Assembly: GCA_018262985.1 (NCBI GenBank)
Contig: JADFDI010000001.1
Span: forward strand, 1 to 64,000
From: Spirochaetota bacterium
GTDB lineage: Bacteria; Spirochaetota; Spirochaetia; Treponematales; UBA12059
DNA: 64,000 bases
Direction of reading: 5' to 3'
In this document: in pieces, positions 54,119-62,360 of the stretch
Position numbering within the stretch: the stretch's first letter is position 1
Layout of the letters: the number at the start of each line of letters is the position of its first letter
The notes under the pieces: generated by a model
What the model was told of the DNA's origin: nothing
Databases searched by the model: none
The model's input: the letters and a program-made list of their open reading frames with translations, nothing else
Position numbers and translations under genes: made by a program

Positions 54119-57094
54119 ATGGAACGAAGAGGATGCCCGCGATCATTCGCGACGGCGGCGCTGGCCCTGGCGAGCTCGGCGGCCCTGATCCTGTCGTCGT
54201 GCCCCAACCCTTCCATCGACGCGCTCGCGAAGGCCAAGCTGGTGCTCAGGCAGGGCGCGACGGCCATCGAAGCGGGCGATCCCTTCGACTTCGGGACCGC
54301 GACGGTCGGCGACTCGCGCCAGTTCACGTTCACGGTTTCCAACGCGGGAACCATCGACCTGGAGCTGACCGGGGCGGACCTGGTCCTCATCGGCGGCGCG
54401 AATGCCGGGCAGTTCTCCGTGGCCAGCCAACCCGCCACCGTCGTCCGGCCGGGTGAATCGACCTCCTTCGTGCTCGCCTTCGAACCGAGCGCGAGCGGCC
54501 TCAAGACCGGCACGGTCACCATCGCCACGAACGGCTAGGGGCAGTCCTCCTACGTCTTCTTCGTTTCGGGAACCGGCGTCGCCCCCGACCTGCCCGATAT
54601 CGGCGTCAGCCTCGGCGCCACCGAAATAAGCTCGGGGGGCAGCATCGACGTCGGCTCGGCGGTCGTCGGGACGCCGGCCGATTTCGTCTTCACCATCGCT
54701 AACGCCGGCACCGCGACCCTCAACCTGACCGGCACGCCGAACCGGGTGGCGCTCGACAGCGCGACCGACTTCACGGTCTTCGCCCAGCCCGTCGCCGCCG
54801 TCGCCGGCTCCGGCGGCACGACGACGTTCACCGTGCGCTTCGCGCCCGGCACGGCCGGCAACAAGAGCGTCGGCGTCACCATCGCCAGCGACGATCCCGA
54901 CGAGAATCCGTTCACGTTCACGGTCAACGGACAGGCGAGCGCCTCGCCGGAACCGGAGATCGATCTCCGCTATTCGGGCTCGAGCGTGAGTTCGCCCGGA
55001 AGCGTCGACATCGGCACCGCGGTCGCCTCGGGCGCGCCCCTCGACCGGACCTTCACCATCCACAACCTGGGCTCGGCTGACCTCGTACTGAGCGGTTCGC
55101 CGAAGGTCACGATCTCGGGCGGCGACTCGGTCCACTTCCAGTTGACGAGCCAGCCCTCCTCGCCGATCGCGGCGGGCGCCGACTCGAGCTTAACGCTGCG
55201 CTTCGCGCCGAGCTCCGCCGGGGCCAAGAGCGTGACCATGAGCATCCTGAACAACGACTCGAACGAAGGGACGTACACGGTGACCGTCAACGCGACGGCG
55301 ACGCCGGCGCCCGCGCCCGAGATCAACCTGAAGGTCGGGACGACGAGCTACAGCTCGGGGCAGGAGGTGAGCGTGGGCACCACCGCGCTCGGCACGCCGA
55401 AGGACGTTAAATTCACCATCGAGAACCTCGGCGACGCGAACCTCGTCCTGTCCTCCAGCCCGAACTACGTCGGACTGTCGAGCGCGGAGGATTTCCAGGT
55501 GACAACGCAGCCCGCCTCGACCATCGCGGGCGGCTCGAGCGCCGACTTCTGGCTGCGCTTCAACCCGACCACGGCCGCCGCCAAGGTGGTCATCCTCACC
55601 ATCCAGAGCAACGACGCGGACGAGGGCAGCTACAAGGTCACCGTGTCGGGCACCGGGCAGGCGCCGGAAATCAACCTCAAGCAGGGTTCCACCTCGATCG
55701 CCTCGGCCGGCGGCTGGAACTTCGGCACGAAGATCGAGGGCGAGTACGTCGACGTGGCTTTCGACATCGAGAATACGGGGCCCGTGCCGCTCTACCTGAC
55801 GGGCAGTCCGGCGGTCCAGGTTTCGGCCGGCGACTTCAGCGTGCTGTCCCAGCCCGCGACCACCGTCGCTGCCGGCGGGAGCGTCCAGTTCACGGTCCGC
55901 TTCCTGCCGACGGCCACCGGAACCCGGAGCGGCACCCTGAGCATCGCGAACGACGATCCCGACGAGGGAAGCTACACCGTGAGCCTCTCCGGCACCGGCG
56001 AGGAATTCCACGGCACCCGGGAAATCTCGGGCGAGAGCACCTACACCGGCCAGTCGGCGTCGGTCGCGACGAGCGGCTCGAACGTCTACGTCGCGTACTA
56101 CCGGTACATCAACTCCTCGGCCGGTTCGGCGCTCATGTTCGGCAAGTCGACGAATTCCGGCGGCACCTGGACCTTCAGCTACCCGCCGCTCCACTCGGAC
56201 CTGTCGATGACCTACGACCCGAACCCGGCCACCAAGATCGTGCCGATCGCGGCGGACGGGGCGAACGTGTTCTTCGCCTACAAGGCGGGCGGCGATTCCC
56301 TCATCCTCGAGTATTCCTCCGACTACGGCGCGACCTGGCAGACCCGCAACATCGCGAACGCGCAGTACGGCGTGCTCGACCTCGCGGTCGACGGGACCTA
56401 CGTCTACGTCATCTACTGGGACGCGAGCTGGAACCTCGACATCGTGCGCCTGCCCTACAACTGCGGCACGCAGACCTCGTACACGATCGACGACGCCCTG
56501 CAGCTGTCCGAGCCGTCGATCGCCGTCGACTCCGCGAACGTCACCGTGCTCTGCGCCTACGGCTCCGCCGGATACCGCGACGGCGTCTACTGCTTCCGCA
56601 TAGCCAAGGCCAGCCTCGGCGGCGCCTGGACGAAGACCACCGTGGCGACGACCGCCAACCATTCGACCAACCAGATCGGCTACGTGACGGCTGTGCAGTC
56701 GAGCGGCAGCTCGGTGTACGCGCTCTACTCCTATACCGGGAATTTCATCTTCTCGAAGTCGACTGACGGCGGCGCGACCTGGTCCCCGACCACGCTCGAC
56801 CCCGCCCAGAGCGCGTCGATAACGTATGTTTCCAACGCCTACTTCGCCGACCTGGTCCTCTCGGGCGGAGCGCTGTACTACGTCGGCTGTACGACGAGCC
56901 AGGAGCTCGCGTTCCGGAAATCCGCCGACGGCGGGGCGAACTGGAGCGCCGCCACGATCATCAACGCCGCCGCCGGCATCCACGGCCTCGGTCGCTGCTG
57001 CTCGATCGCGGTCAATGGAAGCCGCGTATTCATCGGCAGTCATGATTATGCCCTGTTCTTCTCGAAGTCCGTCGACGGGGGCGCGTCATGGTGA
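54119..57094 (+). pseudogene. Repeat-domain lipoprotein interrupted by an in-frame TAG, cassette 3
   Basis: A lipoprotein (ATG 54119 after GGAGG; lipobox ALILSSC then PNPS) of four or five ~110-residue HYDIN-like, choice-of-anchor-D repeats. Typical pieces are FDFGTATVGDSRQFTFTVSN, FTIHNLGSADLVLSGSP and SAGAKSVTMSILNNDSNEGT. A C-terminal Asp-box/propeller-like part follows (FGKSTNSGGTWTFSYPP). An amber codon at 54536-54538 breaks repeat 1; the frame continues unchanged on both sides (TIATNG, stop, GQSSYVFFVSGTG). Intact length would be 991 codons. It overlaps the next gene by 7 bp. Either a recent nonsense mutation, readthrough, or a sequence error. Confidence 0.8.
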
Positions 57095-59283
57095 GCGCGC
57101 TTTCGCCGCGGAATCGTCCGCGCGCCCGCCGCGCGCCGCGCGGCCGGTGGACGGGAAGCGCCGCGTTCGCGCCCTTCGCGTTCGCGCTGGCCTTGGCGTC
57201 GTCGTCGCCGGCCGGGGCCCAGGAAGCTCCGGGCTTCCTCTCCTTCGGGGTCGCGCCGACCGGGCAAGTGCCTCTCGGCGGGAGCGCGTCATTGTTCGAG
57301 CCCGGCGCCGGCTTCAGGCTCGAGGGACGCTACGCGCTGCCCGGCTCGGGCCTGTTCTTCCTTTCCGGGGCGCTCGACTACCGCTACGGACCCACCAAGG
57401 TGGAGGACCCGTCGTCGCTGAGCTTCATCTCGCTCGGCGCCGGCGGCGGCCTCGACTTCGCGTTCGCCGAGGCGATGGGCCTCCGCGTCGGAGCCCGGGC
57501 CGGAGCGTATGCGGACCTGTATGCCATGGGCGGCGCCGCCTATTTCGCCGCGAACCCGTTCGTCGAAGCCGGCGTCGACCTTTACCTTGTCCTCGGATCC
57601 TCGTCCATCGTGGAGCTCGGAAGCTCCTACCGGAACGACCTCGGCCTCTGGAACGGCGTCGGGCTCTCGCTCGGCGCCTCCGTCGCGCTCCCGTCCGGCG
57701 GCACGACCCTGCGCGCGGCGAGGGCGCTCTCCGCGGCGCGGAGCGGGGTCGCCGTCATCGAGGAAAGCGCCGACAAGGTGCTGCTCGGCAACCTGGTGCT
57801 GGAACCCGTGTTCCCCGTGCTCTTCAAGCATTATTTCAGCCATCCCGTCGGCATGGCCCGCGTCATCAACCGGGGCAAGGCGCCCATGGAGGACCTGCGG
57901 GTCAAGCTCGTGAACCGGCAGTACATGGGAGCGTCGACCGAAAGCGCGCCGGTCACCCTGGCCCCGGGCGGGACGGTCGCCGTCGAGCTTTCGGCGCTCT
58001 TCACCGACGCCGTGCTCCAGGTCACCGAGGGCACCCGCGTCGCGGTCGAGATCGAGATCTCGTACACGGTCGAGGGCAGGCGCCACCTCGCGACGAAGGT
58101 GCAGGAGCTGCAGATCCACGGACGGAACGCGCTGACCTGGGATCCGGACAGCAAGGCGGCGGCCTTCGTCACCGCGAAGGATCCGGTGATCCTCGCCTTC
58201 GCCAAGGACGCCGTCGGCCTGTCGCGGGACTACGGCAATCCGGCGCTCGACCGGAAGATCGGCGCCGCGATGGCGGTCTGGCACCTGCTCAAGGAGCGCG
58301 GGATGCGCTACACCGTCGATCCGCTCTCGTCGTACGCGGCGCGGGGAGAGCGCGGCGCCGAGCCGGATTTCCTCCAGTTCCCGCGCGAAACCCTGCGCTT
58401 CGGCGGCGGCGACTGCGACGACCTGACCCTGCTGGACTGCGCGCTCCTCGAGGCGGTCGGCGTCGAAACCGCGATGATCACGGTGCCCGGCCACATCTTC
58501 ATGGCCTTCTCGACGGGCATGACCAGGGAACAGGCAGGCTCGTGGTTCTCGCGGCCGGCGGACCTCGTGTACGCCGAGGACGGCGGCGCCTGGATTCCGG
58601 TCGAGGTGACCGAGCTCTCGGGCGGCTTCCTCAAGGCCTGGGAACTCGGCGCGCGCCAATGGCGCGACGCCTCGGCGTCCGGCTCCGCCAGTTTCATACC
58701 GGTGCACGAGGCCTGGATGGACTACGAGCCGGTGGGCTTGCCCGGCGACGAGACCCTCTTCGCCATGCCGGGTCTCGCCAAGGCCGGCGCGGCGTTCAAG
58801 GCGGAACTCTCCCGCTTCGTCGACCGCGAGATGGCCGACGGCGTGAAGAAGATCGGCGCGGAGATAGCGGCGGCTCCGCAGGATCCGAAGCCGCTCAACA
58901 AGCTCGGCGTGTTCTACGCGAAGTGGGGCCTCTACGCGCAGGCCGAGGAGAGGCTCCTCGCCGCGGTCCGCATCCGGGAATACGCGCCCGCCCTCGTCAA
59001 TCTCGGGAACATATCGCTCCTGTCCAAGGACGCCGCGCAGGCGATCGATTTCTTCGATCGGGCCCGGAATGCGGACGCGAAGAACGCCGTCGCCGCGCTC
59101 GGGCTCGCGCGCGCGAGCTACGAACTCGAGCGCTGGGACGCAGCCGCGTCGCTCTATGCCGAGGCCGCGAAGCTCGATCCCCGCCTCGAGGCGGACTGGT
59201 CATGGCTGGGCAGGGCGGTGGCCGAGACGACGAAGGCCGCCGACTCCGGAGCGCGGGACGCCGCGACGCTCTGGGCGGAGTAG
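57088..59283 (+). CDS. Secreted transglutaminase-like/TPR protein, cassette 3
   Basis: A 731-residue, more distant relative of the proteins at 15247 and 21510. It has a basic N-terminus and signal peptide (cleaved near PAGAQEA), a Gly-rich beta-barrel-like region (about 50-220) and a beta-sandwich middle. The transglutaminase-like core has Cys443 (GGDCDDLTLLDCALLEAVGV) and His469 (VPGHIFMAFS). TPRs close the protein (LNKLGVFYAKWGLYAQAEER onward). Shared phrases such as NRQYMG, VTEGT and NALTWDPDSKAAAFVTAKDP confirm homology. Here the order is reversed: the lipoprotein gene comes first, overlapping it by 7 bp. No ribosome site precedes the ATG, so translation probably depends on coupling. Confidence 0.82.
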   Translation: MVSALSPRNRPRARRAPRGRWTGSAAFAPFAFALALASSSPAGAQEAPGFLSFGVAPTGQVPLGGSASLFEPGAGFRLEGRYALPGSGLFFLSGALDYRYGPTKVEDPSSLSFISLGAGGGLDFAFAEAMGLRVGARAGAYADLYAMGGAAYFAANPFVEAGVDLYLVLGSSSIVELGSSYRNDLGLWNGVGLSLGASVALPSGGTTLRAARALSAARSGVAVIEESADKVLLGNLVLEPVFPVLFKHYFSHPVGMARVINRGKAPMEDLRVKLVNRQYMGASTESAPVTLAPGGTVAVELSALFTDAVLQVTEGTRVAVEIEISYTVEGRRHLATKVQELQIHGRNALTWDPDSKAAAFVTAKDPVILAFAKDAVGLSRDYGNPALDRKIGAAMAVWHLLKERGMRYTVDPLSSYAARGERGAEPDFLQFPRETLRFGGGDCDDLTLLDCALLEAVGVETAMITVPGHIFMAFSTGMTREQAGSWFSRPADLVYAEDGGAWIPVEVTELSGGFLKAWELGARQWRDASASGSASFIPVHEAWMDYEPVGLPGDETLFAMPGLAKAGAAFKAELSRFVDREMADGVKKIGAEIAAAPQDPKPLNKLGVFYAKWGLYAQAEERLLAAVRIREYAPALVNLGNISLLSKDAAQAIDFFDRARNADAKNAVAALGLARASYELERWDAAASLYAEAAKLDPRLEADWSWLGRAVAETTKAADSGARDAATLWAE

Positions 59284-59305
59284 CCGGAAGTCGCCTCGAG
59301 CGCAC

Positions 59306-59338
59306 GGGACCTTCGCGTCGAACCGGAGCGAAGGTCCC
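59306..59338 (+). terminator. Hairpin after cassette 3
   Basis: Perfect arms GGGACCTTCGC and GCGAAGGTCCC with an 11-nt loop, 23 bp after the stop codon. No T-tract follows. Confidence 0.6.
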
Positions 59339-59395
59339 CGCCGCCATCCCGTCTGAGCGCGCGCCCGCCTCGGGCGGCACGATTCCGGACCGGGG

Positions 59396-59962
59396 TCATG
59401 CGTCCAGGCGCGCGAGGCCGTCCGGCACCTCGACCTCGAAGAAGCGCAGCTTGCCCTTCACGCCCGTCACGGGCTCGTCGAAGAGCACCGGGTTCCGCAG
59501 CACCCACGCGTAGCGCTCGTCCGTGCGCCACGGCGAGTCGTACTTCTCGACCACGTCGACGATCTCCACCGAGCCCACGATGGCCGCGTTGCGGAACGCG
59601 ACGCGCCCGGCCGCGCGCTCGCGGAAAATCCGGTCGATGAATTCCACCTGCTTCTCCTCGTGCTCGCCGAACGCGTACGTCGCGTCGAAGACGAAGCGCC
59701 CTTCCTCGTCCGCGCGCCAGTACCGCCCGCGCGCGCGGGAGCGCTGGAACTCCGGCAGCCGCATGAGGCGCTCGAGCTCGTCGTAGACGCGGATCGGCTC
59801 GCCCTCCGCCGGAAAGAAGCCGTCCCAAGAATCCGGCCCGCTCGAGTGGATGAACACGCGCCCGCGGAACTCCGTGGACCACGAGCGGTTCTCGACGTCC
59901 TTGAGGCCGGCGCATACGAGGTACGAGAGCGGATTGCGGACGGAGAGCGCGGTGACGGTCAT
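59396..59962 (-). CDS. ASCH/PUA-like domain protein
   Basis: 188 residues with the N-terminal ASCH pattern ALSVRNPLSYLVCAGLKDVENRSW, RGRVFIHSS and the later strand AAIVGSVEIVDVVE, then WVLRNPVLFDEPV, which closes the barrel. ASCH domains are PUA-related and thought to bind RNA or modified bases; some act as nucleases or regulate translation. ATG 59960-59962 has AAAGGA upstream. It is divergent from the helicase pair. The 200-bp gap to that pair carries the helicase promoter. Substrate unknown. Confidence 0.82.
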   Translation of the reverse strand: MTVTALSVRNPLSYLVCAGLKDVENRSWSTEFRGRVFIHSSGPDSWDGFFPAEGEPIRVYDELERLMRLPEFQRSRARGRYWRADEEGRFVFDATYAFGEHEEKQVEFIDRIFRERAAGRVAFRNAAIVGSVEIVDVVEKYDSPWRTDERYAWVLRNPVLFDEPVTGVKGKLRFFEVEVPDGLARLDA

Positions 59963-60097
59963 GGCGGATTTCCTTTCGGGATGGTTTTTCGCTTGCGCGG
60001 GCGCCCGCGCGCCGACGGAAGGCGGATCCGGGGAAGATAGCGGAGAACGGGCGGGGCGGGAAGGGGGCATGCGGCCGATTTCCTGAAGCGCCCCGCG

Positions 60098-60126
60098 TTG
60101 CCCGCTCCCCGATTCCGGACTATACT
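60098..60126 (+). promoter_or_regulatory. Promoter of the helicase pair
   Basis: TTGCCC (60098-60103), a 17-bp spacer and TATACT (60121-60126). A GAGGA ribosome site lies before the ATG at 60171. Confidence 0.7.
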
Positions 60127-60170
60127 CGGCGGATTGGATCGACGCCATCAACGAATGCCGAGGACAGAAC

Positions 60171-62360
60171 ATGGAATCCGCCGCCCCTGACCCGACCGCT
60201 TCCGCCATCTCGCCCGCAATTGTCGACCGCAATCTCGAGCGCCTCGAAACCCTCCAGGGCACCGACGAAGGCGTCTTCGTCCTCGCCGTCCATGCCTTCG
60301 TGGAAGGGTGGATCAGGGACAGGTTCGGCCATGGCGAGGTGGATACGACCTTTCCCTCCCTCCTGCAGGAGTTCATCGACCACTGCAAGACGAACCTGGG
60401 CGGATGGATTCCGCGGCTCGGCTCGTTCACCACCATGAATCTGGCTCATCATGGCACCAATGGCGTACGGCACCGCTTCATGGCGCTGACGCGGCAGGAC
60501 GCCGAGGTGGCCACCTCCCATCTCGAGATGTTCTGCAAGCTTGCCCGGATCGGCAAACCCGAGCGCCTCGACTCGATCCGCCGCTACCTTGCCGCCTGGG
60601 ACGAGCGCAAACCCTTGGGCGCGACCATCGAAGCCCTCGCCGCGCTCAAGGAAATCAATAAACGCGATGCGGAAGACAAGCGTCGACTCATGGAGCAAGT
60701 GAGCGAGCTGAGCCAGGTCCGGAGCGAGGCCGAGCATCTTGGCGAGCTCATCAAGCAAAAGGATCGGCGCATCGGCGAGCTTGAGAAGACCGCGGAAGCC
60801 CGAGGCGAGAAGGCGGATGCCGAGCGTCGCGAGCGCGCCGCCACTGCGGCGCGGCTCAAGGATGTGGAGAAGAAGCTGGCTGAATTGGGGGACGCCAGCG
60901 CATATATCGAGATGAACCGCAAAGCCTCCGTGTTCGCCCGAACGCGGGCAGATTATGAGCGCGCCATCATCCGTCTCTCGCCGGAGCAGCGGGCCGTGCT
61001 GTCGCAGATCAAGCTGGACGCCGATTTCCTGGTGAAAGGCGCCGCGGGCACCGGCAAGACCCTGGTGCTTCTCAAGGCCATCGAGAAGGCCAAGAGCGGC
61101 GGGGAGGAAGCCTCGCTCGATTTCCAGGAGCTGTCGGGAAGCGTCGCCCTCCTCACCTACACGCGAACCCTGGTGAAATACGACGCATACGTGGCCAGGG
61201 TCCTTTCGGATCGGAACGGCGCGGACCGCATCTCCACCGCCGACGCGTTCATCCAGGATCGCCTCGCATCGATCGAGCCCGGGGCGCGCATGGATTACGA
61301 CGTCCTCGAGGAACTCTGCAAACGCTACGCATTCGAAGGATTCGGCTACAAGGACCTGTTCCACGAAGCGGAGGACTTCATCTGGGGGAACGACGTTTCC
61401 TGCGATGAATACGTGACCCGGGTCATGGAACGCCGCGGCATGAAAAAGCCGCTCGCCCGGGAACTGCGCGAGCGGGTCTGGGCTGCCTGCGAGGCCATGG
61501 CCACGGAAATGGAATCGGAGCGGCGCTTCTCGAAAGGCTATTCACGCATCAAGCTCCTGCGCGCCGTCGCATCGATGCCCGACGATCCGCGCATCAAGTG
61601 CATGGACTACATCTTCGTCGACGAGGTGCAGGACCTCACCGCGGCGGACCTCAAGGCGATCAAGGCCTGCGCCAGGCGTTGCGTGGTGATGGCCGGCGAC
61701 GCGGACCAATCCATTTTCCAGCCGGGATTCTCCTTCGCGCGCGCCGGGCTCGACATCCTCGGGCGGGCCCGCATCCTCAAGACCAATTTCCGGAATACTG
61801 TAGCCTTGCACGAGCTCTCCGAACGGTACCGCGCCTTGATTCCTGGGCAGGACGCCGCCAACCAGCCCATGGCCTATCGGGAGGGTCCGCCGCCCGAACT
61901 GTACCAGGCGAAGGACAACCGGGGGCTCCTCGACCTGCTCGTCGCGCGTGTGGAGTTCTTCGCGCGCGACCTGGAGTACGACCCCGGCAACATCTGCGTC
62001 CTCTTCTCGTACAACAAGGATTTCGACGCGATCGAGGAGCGGCTGAGCGCCGCCGGTTTCGGCGTGTCGGATATCCGCAAATCCGACCACGCGTTCGAGG
62101 AGTTCGGGCGCGTGCGCCTGTCGACCTTCCAGTCTTCCAAGGGGCTCGATTTCCCGGTGGTGCTCCTCTTCCTGAATCGACCTCCGTTCGTGGGCGACGG
62201 TTACGAGGATGCCGCCGCCGAGCGCATGCGACGCAGCTCGATCTACGTGGGCATGACGCGCGCAATGGACCATCTCGACGTCCTCGCATACGAGGAAGCG
62301 TCCTCGCCCGCAATCGCCGACCTCGTCGGGCTCTTCTCCGATGAAGGGCAGGACCGGTGA
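60171..62360 (+). CDS. SF1 (UvrD-like) helicase with helical N-terminal domain
   Basis: 729 residues. Residues about 15-130 form a helical domain (VFVLAVHAFVEGWIRDRF, LAHHGTNGVRHRF) that recalls the DUF4145/HEPN-like modules of restriction and defence proteins. A coiled coil follows (160-250). The helicase core has Walker A KGAAGTGKT at about 289, DEVQD at 484, GDADQSIFQPG, KTNFRNT, STFQSSKGLDFP and IYVGMTRAMDHL. It probably unwinds or translocates on DNA using ATP. It overlaps the next helicase gene by GTGA, so the two are made together and may act as a complex. Start ATG 60171 has GAGGA upstream and a good promoter. Confidence 0.87.
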   Translation: MESAAPDPTASAISPAIVDRNLERLETLQGTDEGVFVLAVHAFVEGWIRDRFGHGEVDTTFPSLLQEFIDHCKTNLGGWIPRLGSFTTMNLAHHGTNGVRHRFMALTRQDAEVATSHLEMFCKLARIGKPERLDSIRRYLAAWDERKPLGATIEALAALKEINKRDAEDKRRLMEQVSELSQVRSEAEHLGELIKQKDRRIGELEKTAEARGEKADAERRERAATAARLKDVEKKLAELGDASAYIEMNRKASVFARTRADYERAIIRLSPEQRAVLSQIKLDADFLVKGAAGTGKTLVLLKAIEKAKSGGEEASLDFQELSGSVALLTYTRTLVKYDAYVARVLSDRNGADRISTADAFIQDRLASIEPGARMDYDVLEELCKRYAFEGFGYKDLFHEAEDFIWGNDVSCDEYVTRVMERRGMKKPLARELRERVWAACEAMATEMESERRFSKGYSRIKLLRAVASMPDDPRIKCMDYIFVDEVQDLTAADLKAIKACARRCVVMAGDADQSIFQPGFSFARAGLDILGRARILKTNFRNTVALHELSERYRALIPGQDAANQPMAYREGPPPELYQAKDNRGLLDLLVARVEFFARDLEYDPGNICVLFSYNKDFDAIEERLSAAGFGVSDIRKSDHAFEEFGRVRLSTFQSSKGLDFPVVLLFLNRPPFVGDGYEDAAAERMRRSSIYVGMTRAMDHLDVLAYEEASSPAIADLVGLFSDEGQDR

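Noticed and set aside
54536-54538. Pyrrolysine or programmed amber recoding
   Set aside because: No pyl genes or downstream recoding structure are visible. A nonsense mutation or base error is simpler, so recoding is not claimed.
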